Positions 44,545 through 52,854 of a DNA stretch of 64,000 bases are shown here, piece by piece. Positions within the stretch are counted from its first letter, which is position 1, and every line of letters begins with the position of its first letter. The stretch comes from Sphingomonas sp. Root720. GTDB taxonomy: Bacteria; Pseudomonadota; Alphaproteobacteria; Sphingomonadales; Sphingomonadaceae. A program made the translations under genes and the position numbers. The DNA lies in contig NZ_LMID01000010.1 of NCBI RefSeq assembly GCF_001428605.1, positions 124,001 to 188,000 on the forward strand. Direction: 5' to 3'. The notes beneath the pieces are model-generated. The model was not told the origin of the DNA, did no database searches, and saw nothing but the letters and a program-made list of their open reading frames with translations.

Positions 44545-44640
44545 CGCATCGTCACGCCGTTCGCCCAACAGACTCGCCCTCGTCGCAAGGGCCGGCCCAT
44601 CGTCCGGGAGGGTGGCCCTCTTCCGAAACTAGCGATTGCG

Positions 44641-44694
44641 ACAGGTTACGCCGACAGCGCTAATCCATAAAACCGGCACAAGCGCCTGTTTTAT
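44641..44694. promoter_or_regulatory. 28-bp operator palindrome in the divergent TetR/Rieske region
   Basis: Bases 44667-44694 form a near-perfect palindrome: ATAAAAC (44667-44673) mirrors GTTTTAT (44688-44694), with 11 of 14 half-site positions complementary and the centre between 44680 and 44681. It lies 40 bases before the Rieske start at 44735 and 123 bases before the TetR start. ACAGGT occurs just upstream at 44641-44646. The size and symmetry are those of a TetR operator. Confidence 0.7.
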
Positions 44695-44734
44695 AACGTG
44701 AGGCGCTCCGGAAACCGGGGAGAGGACCCGCGAG

Positions 44735-46054
44735 ATGACTGCCGAACCGATGCTGTCGCGCTATTCCGCCGAATATGACCTGCCCGTCCGCGGCGATCCG
44801 ATCACGGCCGAACGCTATGTCAGCCGCGAATGGATGGACGCCGAGGATCGGAACCTGTGGCCGAAAGTCTGGCATCTCGGCGGCGTTCTGGCCGAGCTGG
44901 AGGAGGAAGGCGACTTCATCCGCCACAATTTCGGTCGCGAGTCGGTGATCATGGTCCGGCAGGAGGACGGGTCGATCAAGGCCTTCTACAATGCCTGCCC
45001 GCACCGCGGTAACCGCCTCGTCCTCGGCGATATCGGCAGCGCCCAGCGGCTGACCTGCGCCTATCATGGCTGGCAGTTCGACCTCGACGGTACGCTCGCC
45101 AAGGTCCAGGATCCCGACGATTTCCCCGGCGGCAACCCCTGCGGCCGGGTCCACCTGACCGAGCTGCGCTGCGAGACCTTCGGTCCCTTCGTCTTCTGGT
45201 GCATGGATCCCGACGCTAAGCCGCTGGTCGAATGGCTCGATCCCTTCCCCGCGCGGCTGGCTGGTTACGGCCTCGACAACTGGGTGCGCGTGCTCAACCT
45301 GTCGGCGGACTGCGATTTCAACTGGAAGATCATCCGCGACAATTTCAACGAGAGCTATCACCTGCCGACGATCCACCCGGAGCTGTCGACCTTCATCAAC
45401 GACGGCCTGCCCGACACGCTGTTCGAGATGTATCCGAGCGGCCACAATTCGATGTGGATGAAGGGCCATCAGGCGACCACCCGCGCCGACCATGAGAGCG
45501 GCGACGTCCCCGCCCCGCTCGATGCGATCGCCATGGCCTGGGGGATCGACCCGGCCGACTACAGGGGCCGCACCGGCGAGGTCCGCCAGGCGGTGATCGA
45601 GGCGAAGCGCCGGCTCGGCGCCGAGCGCGGCTTCACCAACTATGCCGACATGACCGACCAGCAGCTCGTCGATTATTTCCACTGCACTTTGTTTCCCAAC
45701 CTGACGATTACCATGTCGCCCGAACAGTGCCAGGTGCTGCGCACCGAGCCGCACCCGACCGATCCGGCGAAATGCGTGTTCCAGCACTGGGTGCTGGTGC
45801 CGCCGGTCGAGGGAATGAAGGAGGTCGAGACCCCCGTCGGCATGGTGCCGCTGCGCCACGCCGAGCATCGCCACTCGGTCTATGGCGACGGCCAGTCGCT
45901 CGGCTTCGTCGCCGACCAGGACCTCTCGATCGGCACCAGCCAGCAGCAGGGGCTCAACTCGCGCGGCTTCAAGGGGTGCATCCTTACCCACCAGGAAAAG
46001 CGCATCCAGCGCTTCCACGAGCTGCTCGACGACTATGTGAAGGGACGGGCCTGA
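44735..46054 (+). CDS. Rieske oxygenase alpha subunit (Glu-bridged type)
   Basis: A 439-residue oxygenase component. Rieske cluster: Cys88-x-His90 (CPHRGN) and Cys108-x2-His111 (CAYHGW). Mononuclear iron: His209 and His214 in ESYHLPTIH with Glu206 at the bridging position. This matches the Glu bridge seen in carnitine-type monooxygenases, so a mono-oxygenase or demethylase reaction is plausible. No beta subunit or reductase gene is adjacent. It is the likely structural target of the divergent TetR regulator. Confidence 0.93.
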   Translation: MTAEPMLSRYSAEYDLPVRGDPITAERYVSREWMDAEDRNLWPKVWHLGGVLAELEEEGDFIRHNFGRESVIMVRQEDGSIKAFYNACPHRGNRLVLGDIGSAQRLTCAYHGWQFDLDGTLAKVQDPDDFPGGNPCGRVHLTELRCETFGPFVFWCMDPDAKPLVEWLDPFPARLAGYGLDNWVRVLNLSADCDFNWKIIRDNFNESYHLPTIHPELSTFINDGLPDTLFEMYPSGHNSMWMKGHQATTRADHESGDVPAPLDAIAMAWGIDPADYRGRTGEVRQAVIEAKRRLGAERGFTNYADMTDQQLVDYFHCTLFPNLTITMSPEQCQVLRTEPHPTDPAKCVFQHWVLVPPVEGMKEVETPVGMVPLRHAEHRHSVYGDGQSLGFVADQDLSIGTSQQQGLNSRGFKGCILTHQEKRIQRFHELLDDYVKGRA

Positions 46055-46211
46055 CCGCGCCTGGATTCCCTGTTGCCGACGCCCTACGACGGCGCTGGCG
46101 CGCGCATGCCGTTCGGCAGCCCGCCGCCGCCGCAGGGGGATCGCCGAAGGGGCGAAACCCTAAACGCGGATCGAGGCCTCGACCCTGCGAATGGGCACCG
46201 CGCCCAAGCCC

Positions 46212-47957
46212 TCACAATTGCTCCACCCGATGCGGTTGCAACTCCGCGCCCGGCATGATCGTCTTGACGAAGAACTCCCCATCCAGCGGGTGCGGCGCAA
46301 AGCTCACCGGGATATCGATCAGAGCGGTCACCGGCGACGCCATGGCGCGCGCGATGGCGCCTTCCAGTTCTTCGACCCTGGTGATGCGCTCGCCCTTGCA
46401 TCCATAGGCCATCGCCACCCTCGAGAAATCGGTATCGACCATCGACGGGCCGAGCCTGTCGTTCTGGAAGACGAACTGCTCCAACGGCTTGTAGCATCCC
46501 CAGCAACTGTCGTTCATCACGATCATCACCAGCTTGATGCCGAGACGCGACGCGGTTTCGAGCTCCTGCCCCGTCAGGCCCGCCGAGCCATCGCCGCACA
46601 CCACGAAGACCGGACGATCCTCGGCCTGGGCGACCTTCGCGCCGATGGCCATCGGCAGGCCGCAGCCCATATGACCCATGCCGCTTTCGAATTTAGCCGC
46701 ATAGGGGCCGGCGGCTTCGAGGAAGGACATCGCCCAGGATGAGGTTTGTCCGCCATCGACGCAGACGATGGCATTTTCGGGGAGCAATCGCCTGATCTCC
46801 CGCATGAAGGCCGGTGTTCCGGGCGGCTGGGCCCCGGCCGTCTCGTTCGCCAGTCCGTCGAGCGCGGCGACATAATCGCCGCGCGCTGCGAGGAGGGAGT
46901 CGATCCAGGCACGATCGACATCCATCGCGATCCCATCCAGCCGGGCGAGCAGCGCTTCCAGCGTCTCGCGCGCATCGCCGACCAGGCCCAGCGCGATCGC
47001 CGCGTTCTTGCCGAGCATCGTCTCGTCGATATCGACCTGGACGATGCGCTGGCCAGCGACCGGCGTTACCGCAGGCGGCTTCGCGACCGGCGTCCAGCTC
47101 CCGAACTTGCAGCCGATGGCGAGGACCAGGTCGGCCTCCCGGCCGGCCTGCAGCGCGGCGAAGCCCGCGTGCCAGCCGGGACTGCCGATATAGAGGTCGC
47201 TGCGGGGATCGACCGCTCCCCACCCCTGGACCGAACTGATCGCCGGAATCCCGAGGCGGGCGGAGACCGCCCGGAACACGTCGACCGCGCCCGACCGGAT
47301 CACGCCGCCGCCCGCGACGAGCAGGGGCCGCTGCGCCGAGGCGAGCATGGCGAGGAGCGCGTCGAGCTCGCTGCCGGACGGCCGGGGGCGTGGCGGCTGG
47401 ACCACCGGCAGGCGATCGAGGTCATAGGTGCAGGCCATGGTCGAGACGTCGACGGGAAGGTCGATATGGACCGGGCCAGGACGCCCCGACCGGGCCAGCC
47501 CGATCGCACGTTCCATCAGTGCGCCCGCGCGCTCGGGATCGCGGATCTGCACATTCCATTTGGTGACCGGCTTGAACAGCGCGATCTGGTCGACCGCCTG
47601 CAGCATATCGGCATAGGGATCGAGCATCTTCAGCGGATTGTTCGCGGTCAGCACGATCATCGGGATATTGTCCGCCCAGGCCGCCGCGACCCCGGGAAGA
47701 AGGTTGGTGGCCCCCGGCCCGACCGTCGCGAAACTGAGCGCCATCTCGTCGCCGGCTATCGTCGCGCCGTGCGCCATATGGCCGGCGCATTCCTCATGAC
47801 GGGTCGTGATGTAACGGAAGAAGGGATCCCGGCTGACGCCGTCCATGAAGATGCCCAGCTGGCCCGACGGCAGGCCGAATATGTTCCGCACGCCATATTT
47901 CCTGAGCAGCTCGATGAGTACGCCGGTCACCGTCGTCTTGATCATGCGGGGCATCAT
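46212..47957 (-). CDS. Thiamine-diphosphate enzyme, acetolactate-synthase-like
   Basis: A 581-residue ThDP enzyme: Glu55 in TRHEECAGH (cofactor activation), a central FAD/nucleotide-like domain, and GDGSAGLTGQELETASRLGIKLVMIVMND, the ThDP/Mg motif (GDG...N). The family includes acetolactate synthase, benzoylformate decarboxylase, oxalyl-CoA decarboxylase and sulfoacetaldehyde acetyltransferase; the sequence alone does not settle which. ATG 47957 follows AAGGA at 5-base spacing, better than earlier ATGs. It is downstream of the P450 gene on the same strand with an 81-base gap. Confidence 0.85.
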   Translation of the reverse strand: MMPRMIKTTVTGVLIELLRKYGVRNIFGLPSGQLGIFMDGVSRDPFFRYITTRHEECAGHMAHGATIAGDEMALSFATVGPGATNLLPGVAAAWADNIPMIVLTANNPLKMLDPYADMLQAVDQIALFKPVTKWNVQIRDPERAGALMERAIGLARSGRPGPVHIDLPVDVSTMACTYDLDRLPVVQPPRPRPSGSELDALLAMLASAQRPLLVAGGGVIRSGAVDVFRAVSARLGIPAISSVQGWGAVDPRSDLYIGSPGWHAGFAALQAGREADLVLAIGCKFGSWTPVAKPPAVTPVAGQRIVQVDIDETMLGKNAAIALGLVGDARETLEALLARLDGIAMDVDRAWIDSLLAARGDYVAALDGLANETAGAQPPGTPAFMREIRRLLPENAIVCVDGGQTSSWAMSFLEAAGPYAAKFESGMGHMGCGLPMAIGAKVAQAEDRPVFVVCGDGSAGLTGQELETASRLGIKLVMIVMNDSCWGCYKPLEQFVFQNDRLGPSMVDTDFSRVAMAYGCKGERITRVEELEGAIARAMASPVTALIDIPVSFAPHPLDGEFFVKTIMPGAELQPHRVEQL

Positions 47958-48038
47958 ATAGGTCCTTGTAGGCATGGAGCCGGAAGCGGCGGTCCGCTCG
48001 GCAGCCGGGGTAGGTCGCTCGACGGGTCTTCGGCCCGT

Positions 48039-49238
48039 TCAGGCCGCGACGAAGCGCAGCGGAAGCTTCTCGAAGGAGGTGATCGTGTTCGACATCAGCA
48101 CTTCCGGCTCACCGGCGCATTCGATGCGTTCGACCCTCTCGACGATGATCTTCAGAAGGGCGAGCGCCTCGGTCCGCGTCAGCATCTGGCCGATGCAATT
48201 GTGGATGCCGATGCCGAACGAGATGTGCTTGCCCGCCGCGCGGCCGACATCGAACCTTTCCGCGTCGGGCCATATCGATGCATCGCGCCCGGTCGCGCCG
48301 AGAAAGACCAGGATGCCGTCGCCCTGGCGGATCGTCTGGCCCAGCAACGCCGTGTCGCGATGCGCGACGCGGCCGAAGACGCGCGCGGGCGAAAGGTAGC
48401 GCAGAACCTCTTCGAACGCGCGCGCGCACAATCCGGGATCGCGCCGCAGCCGGGCATATTGATCGGGATTACGCGCGAAACAGTGGAGCATGTTCGCGAT
48501 CGAGCCGGCGGTCGTGTCGACGCCCGCCGACAGCAAGCTCATGAGCAGGAGCCCGGCCTGTTCTTCCGAAACCTCCCCGCGCGCCTGCGCCTCATAGATG
48601 GCCGCGCCGAGGCCCTGCGGTTTCAGGGCGTCGCGTGCGCATTGGGCCTCGACCCACCGGGTTGCCTCCCCGGCACGCTCGACCAAGGACAGGAACAGAT
48701 CGTTGACGGGCCCGAAGGTGTTGAGGATCGCGGCGCCGAAGGTGACGAGGTTCTCCCGGCCGCCATCGCGCAAGCCGACGGTATCGCCGAAGGCGGAGAG
48801 CACGAACGGCAGCGCGAGATCGTGGACGCCGTCGAACGGATCGCCGGCCGTTAGCCGATCGATCGCGGCGATCGCCGCCGCACGATAAGCCGCCTCGTGT
48901 GCGCGCAGCACCTTCGGGGACAGCACGCGGTTCATCACCGACCGGATGGCGCCATGATCGGGTGGATCGTCGGTCACCAATATGGCCGGCAACGGAAAAT
49001 CCGGATGCGTGAACGGCCGTTTCGCCGACGAGAAATTCTCGAAATCGCCGAGAATCCGGTTCGCCGCCGCATAGCGGCCCGTCGCCCACATCCCATAGTC
49101 TTCCAGCCAGATCAGGTCGCCCGCGTCGCGGATGGCGGCATTCGTGGCGACCGCATCGACGATGGCGTCGGTGGCAAAGGGATCCAGCGCGGAGACCGGT
49201 GCGCCGGCAGGACGGGGCTTCCTCGTGTCGACCGCCAT
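48039..49238 (-). CDS. Cytochrome P450
   Basis: A 399-residue soluble bacterial P450. Heme ligand Cys348 in the FGxGxHxCxG motif (FGIGIHNCIGQ), I-helix oxygen-activation motif AGVDTT (near residue 235), and ExxR in EEVLRY. Class I P450s need a ferredoxin and reductase, which are not adjacent. It hydroxylates an unactivated carbon of an unknown substrate, probably an intermediate of the catabolic route. ATG 49238 follows GGGAGAGCG. It is divergent from a LuxR-type regulator. Confidence 0.93.
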   Translation of the reverse strand: MAVDTRKPRPAGAPVSALDPFATDAIVDAVATNAAIRDAGDLIWLEDYGMWATGRYAAANRILGDFENFSSAKRPFTHPDFPLPAILVTDDPPDHGAIRSVMNRVLSPKVLRAHEAAYRAAAIAAIDRLTAGDPFDGVHDLALPFVLSAFGDTVGLRDGGRENLVTFGAAILNTFGPVNDLFLSLVERAGEATRWVEAQCARDALKPQGLGAAIYEAQARGEVSEEQAGLLLMSLLSAGVDTTAGSIANMLHCFARNPDQYARLRRDPGLCARAFEEVLRYLSPARVFGRVAHRDTALLGQTIRQGDGILVFLGATGRDASIWPDAERFDVGRAAGKHISFGIGIHNCIGQMLTRTEALALLKIIVERVERIECAGEPEVLMSNTITSFEKLPLRFVAA

Positions 49239-49446
49239 TGCTCGCTCTCCCTGTCGTTTCGGTCCCCCCGGGTCGGAATCGGTCGGGGCGACCGCTCTGG
49301 TGCGACACAAGGCACGTTCCGGCGAATAGCGATTACTACTCATCCCCTCGTCGCTACGATCGGTGTACGCTTTCCACACCTGTTCCGATGGCCTAGAAAA
49401 AGATCACGGGATATCCGCGCACGAGACGCGCGGCCGGGAGGATGCC

Positions 49447-50301
49447 ATGGGCTCGCCATCGAACGAAAGCCTGTTTGCCGAGCTGACCCGGTCGATCGAT
49501 GCCGTCGTCACGGCACGGGAGATCGAGGCGACCCTGCTTCGGCCGATCGCCGGCGCCATCGGTGCCGACGCCACCGCCCTGTTCGAACTCGAAATCGACA
49601 ATGGTCTGCCCAAGGACATACGCGACGCGACGTTGAGCCGATCGATCGCCGGGGTTCTGGCGCCCTACCGCCGCTCGCTGTTTCGCGACGATCCCCTCTA
49701 TGCCGCTCCCTCCAGGAAGCCGGCGGCGATGTCCGCCATCATGCGCGATGCGTGCCGTCCCGAAATCAGGGCCTATTATGACGGCTTCCTCGTTCCCCAG
49801 GGCATCGGCGACATCATCGGCGTCCATTTTCCGGTCGCGGCGCATTTCGGGCAGCGCAACTTTTCCGTGAGCTTCACACGCCGAACCGGCAGCCCGTCCT
49901 ATTCGACCCGGGAAGCAGAGCTGCTGGGCGACATGCTGCCGCTGATCGCGCTTGCCTGCGCCAACGTCGCCCTGCGCGAGGACCTCGCGACCATGCAGGC
50001 CCAAATGGACGAGACGGCCGCGCGCGCTGGGCGGTCCCGCCCGGAGACGAACTGGCATCGCTTTCTGTACGATGGCGGCATGACCATGGCCGTCCTGACG
50101 GAGCGGGAACGCGAAATCTCGGGCCTCATCTATGACGGCTACACCAATCTTTCGATCGCCAGCGTCCTGGGCATCAGCATCCGCACGGTCGAGAACCACC
50201 TCCGCAACATCTACGAGAAACTCGGCATAGGAAGCCGGATGCAGCTCGCCGCCTGGATGCGCTCGAAGGAAATGTCCGGGGTGTCGACGAGGCCGAACTG
50301 A
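49447..50301 (+). CDS. LuxR-type regulator (P450-divergent)
   Basis: A 284-residue protein with an N-terminal sensor domain and a C-terminal GerE HTH (LTEREREISGLIYDGYTNLSIASVLGISIRTVENHL). The N-terminal region has GAF/autoinducer-like features such as RDDPLYAAPSRKP but no clear acyl-homoserine-lactone pocket residues. No luxI-type gene is present, so it is a solo regulator, perhaps of the divergent P450-ThDP unit. The ATG at 49447 is preceded by GGGAGG at 5-base spacing. Its stop is 3 bases from the stop of a convergent SDR. Confidence 0.85.
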   Translation: MGSPSNESLFAELTRSIDAVVTAREIEATLLRPIAGAIGADATALFELEIDNGLPKDIRDATLSRSIAGVLAPYRRSLFRDDPLYAAPSRKPAAMSAIMRDACRPEIRAYYDGFLVPQGIGDIIGVHFPVAAHFGQRNFSVSFTRRTGSPSYSTREAELLGDMLPLIALACANVALREDLATMQAQMDETAARAGRSRPETNWHRFLYDGGMTMAVLTEREREISGLIYDGYTNLSIASVLGISIRTVENHLRNIYEKLGIGSRMQLAAWMRSKEMSGVSTRPN

Positions 50302-50304
50302 CCG

Positions 50305-51084
50305 TCACACCTGACTGAACCCGCCGTCCATCAGGAATTCCGAGCAGGTCACGAAGCTCGCGGCGTCGGAGCACAGGTACACCACGCCGCCGCCCATTTC
50401 ATCCGGGCGGCCCATGCGGCCGATCGGGTGGTTGGCGACGATGCTCCGTTCGGCGACCTCGCGCGAGGGGACGGCGCCCAGCTCGACATAGCGGTCGATG
50501 ATGCCGCCGAGCATGGGGGTCTCGATCCCGCCGGGGTGCACGCTGTTGCAGCGGATGTTGTAGCCGAGCGCGGCGAACTCGGCACCCAGGCATTTGGACA
50601 GCATCTTCACCGCCGCCTTGCTGGTGCAATAGGCCGCGTTGAACGCCGCGCCGCGCAGGCCGCCAACGCTGGAGAAATTGACGATCGAGGCACCGCCCTT
50701 GCGCGCCTTGCCGCCCTCGCGCAGCAGCGGCAGCAGCGCCTGGGTGCCGATGATCACGCTGTCGACGTTGATCGCATTGACCCGGTGGAACTCCTCCAGG
50801 CTGGTATCCTCGAACTTCGTCACGATCGAGATCGCGGCCAGGTTCACCAGTGCGTCGAGCCGGCCATATTTCGCCTTCGCCAGCGCCGCCACCGCATCCC
50901 AGTCGGCCCGGCTGGTGACATCGTGGCGGAGATAGTCGTCCTCGCCCGCGCCCGGCGCCGCATCGGACAGGTCGGTCGCGATCACGGTCGCTCCCGCCGC
51001 CTTCATCGCGCCCACCACGGCGCGGCCGATCCCGCCGGCCGCCCCCGTCACCACGGCGACGACATCCTTCAGCTCGATCGTCAT
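50305..51084 (-). CDS. SDR family oxidoreductase
   Basis: A 259-residue short-chain dehydrogenase with AVVTGAAGGIGRAVVG (10-25), Ser in NFSSVGGL and AYCTSKAA (Tyr-x3-Lys). The NNAG position reads VNLAA. It is the last gene of a three-SDR minus-strand run (52711 to 50305), with 26 bases to the preceding gene. The run could oxidise successive hydroxyl groups on one scaffold. Confidence 0.9.
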   Translation of the reverse strand: MTIELKDVVAVVTGAAGGIGRAVVGAMKAAGATVIATDLSDAAPGAGEDDYLRHDVTSRADWDAVAALAKAKYGRLDALVNLAAISIVTKFEDTSLEEFHRVNAINVDSVIIGTQALLPLLREGGKARKGGASIVNFSSVGGLRGAAFNAAYCTSKAAVKMLSKCLGAEFAALGYNIRCNSVHPGGIETPMLGGIIDRYVELGAVPSREVAERSIVANHPIGRMGRPDEMGGGVVYLCSDAASFVTCSEFLMDGGFSQV

Positions 51085-51110
51085 CTTCCCGTCCTCTCCG
51101 TTCGCGGCCG

Positions 51111-51932
51111 TTATTGCGCGGTCCAGCCGCCGTCGACGACGACCTCGGTCCCGGTCATGTAGCTGCTGTCGTCGCTCGCCAGGAAATAGGCGGCGCCCGC
51201 GATCTCGGCCGGATCGGCGAGACGACCGACCGGGGTGGTCGCGGCCATGGTGTCGATCAGGTCCTGCGGCTTTTCCGCGAAGCCCTTGTCGACCCAGCGC
51301 TGGAACCCGGCGTGGAGCAGCGGCGTCAGCACGAAGCCGGGATGGATCGAATTGGCGCGGATCGGCATCTTCTTGGTCGCGAACTCGACCGCGATCGCCT
51401 TGGTGAACAGCCGCACCGCGCCCTTGCTGGCGTTGTAGGCGGACGTGTCGGCATAGCCGACCAGACCCATGATCGAGCTGACATTGATGATGCTGGCGCC
51501 GCCCCGGACCTCGACCCCGCTCTCCGCCATCAGCGGCACGAATTGCCGCGTGCCCAGGAAAACGCCGTCGACGTTGATCGCCATGATCTTGCGCCAGTCG
51601 GCCAGCGCCAGCGCCTCGACCGGACCGGTCAGGTCGGTCCCGGCATTGTTGACGAGGATGTGGAGCTTGCCGTGCCGCTCGCGGACCAGGTCGCTCGCGC
51701 GCTTCCAGTCGCCCTCCTCGGTGACGTTGGCGGCGATGTAGCTCGCCGACGGACCGAGCCGCTCGATCACGCCGGCCGCCGCCGGGCTGTCGGCCGCGTC
51801 GAGGTCGGAGATCACCACCGAGGCGCCCTCGACGAGATAGCGCTCGACGGTGGCGAGGCCGATTCCCCGCAGGCCGCCGGTCACGAAGGCGACGCGGCCC
51901 TTCAGCCGCCCGTCCTGCTGCCCCATGCTCAT
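51111..51932 (-). CDS. SDR family oxidoreductase
   Basis: A 273-residue short-chain dehydrogenase with AFVTGGLRGIGLATVE (15-30), NNAG, Ser in INVSSIMGL and AYNASKGA (Tyr-x3-Lys). A longer substrate-loop segment (GFQRWVDKGFAEKPQDLI) precedes the C-terminus. Its start overlaps the previous SDR stop by three bases (ATGA-type). ATG 51926 is an alternative start. Confidence 0.9.
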   Translation of the reverse strand: MSMGQQDGRLKGRVAFVTGGLRGIGLATVERYLVEGASVVISDLDAADSPAAAGVIERLGPSASYIAANVTEEGDWKRASDLVRERHGKLHILVNNAGTDLTGPVEALALADWRKIMAINVDGVFLGTRQFVPLMAESGVEVRGGASIINVSSIMGLVGYADTSAYNASKGAVRLFTKAIAVEFATKKMPIRANSIHPGFVLTPLLHAGFQRWVDKGFAEKPQDLIDTMAATTPVGRLADPAEIAGAAYFLASDDSSYMTGTEVVVDGGWTAQ

Positions 51933-52711
51933 ACCCCCATCGTCCCCGCCGTGGTCGCGCCGTCGATCACATATTCACCGCCCGAGATGAACGCCGCCTC
52001 GTCCGAGGCGAGGAAGGCGACCAGGCCGGTCACCTCCTCGACCCGCGCCATGCGCTTCATCGGCGCCATATTCTCGAACTGCGAGCGTGCTACCGCCGGA
52101 TCGGGGGCACGCTCGATCACGCCGCGGATCAGATCGGTCTCGACCACGCCGGGCAGGATCGCGTTGACCCGGATGCGATAGCCCCGGTTGCCGCAATGGA
52201 CCGCCGAGGACTTGGCGAGCGCGACCACCGCCGCCTTCGTCACCGAATAGGCGACGAAATTGCCCATCGCCCGCAGCGCGTTCATCGACGAGTTGACGAT
52301 GATCGATCCGGTCGGACCATCCGGATTGTCGCGCATCGCCCGGATCGCGTGCTGGATGGTCAGCATCACGCCGGTCTGGTTGACCCCGACGATCGCGTTC
52401 CAGTCGTCGAGCGCGATATCCTCGACGCTGGCGTCTCCGGCCTCCATGCCCGCATTGGCGAAGGCGATGTCGAGCCGGCCGTGCTCGCGGCGGATCTCCG
52501 CCATCAGCGCCGTCCAGCCGGCCTCGTCCTGCACGCGGTGGGTGCGGAAGGTTGCGCCGCTCTCGTCGCAGACCGCCTTCGCGGCCGCCTCGTTCGATCC
52601 GGTGAACCACACCGTCGCGCCCTCGGCCGCGAGCCGCTTCACCGCCCCCGCTCCGATGCCCGTCGTCCCGCCGGTGACCAGCGCGACCTTCCCGTCCAGC
52701 CTTCTGCTCAA
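51929..52711 (-). CDS. SDR family oxidoreductase
   Basis: A 260-residue short-chain dehydrogenase with ALVTGGTTGIGAGAVK (10-25), NAG, Ser in IVNSSMNAL and AYSVTKAA (Tyr-x3-Lys). Start TTG 52711 lies after AGGAGAGGG; an ATG within the usual N-terminal range is absent. It is the first gene of the three-SDR operon and is divergent from a Rieske oxygenase. Confidence 0.88.
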   Translation of the reverse strand: MSRRLDGKVALVTGGTTGIGAGAVKRLAAEGATVWFTGSNEAAAKAVCDESGATFRTHRVQDEAGWTALMAEIRREHGRLDIAFANAGMEAGDASVEDIALDDWNAIVGVNQTGVMLTIQHAIRAMRDNPDGPTGSIIVNSSMNALRAMGNFVAYSVTKAAVVALAKSSAVHCGNRGYRIRVNAILPGVVETDLIRGVIERAPDPAVARSQFENMAPMKRMARVEEVTGLVAFLASDEAAFISGGEYVIDGATTAGTMGV

Positions 52712-52854
52712 GGCCCTCTCCTGATTTGCTCTGGCCGCAGCTTTGATCGATTATCGGCGTCCCGCAACCTATGCTTTCGACAAGGTGACGGGCCCGCGCG
52801 CAGGGGGCAGAACACCCATAAAAGCGCGATGATCTAGGATGAAGGACAAGACCG

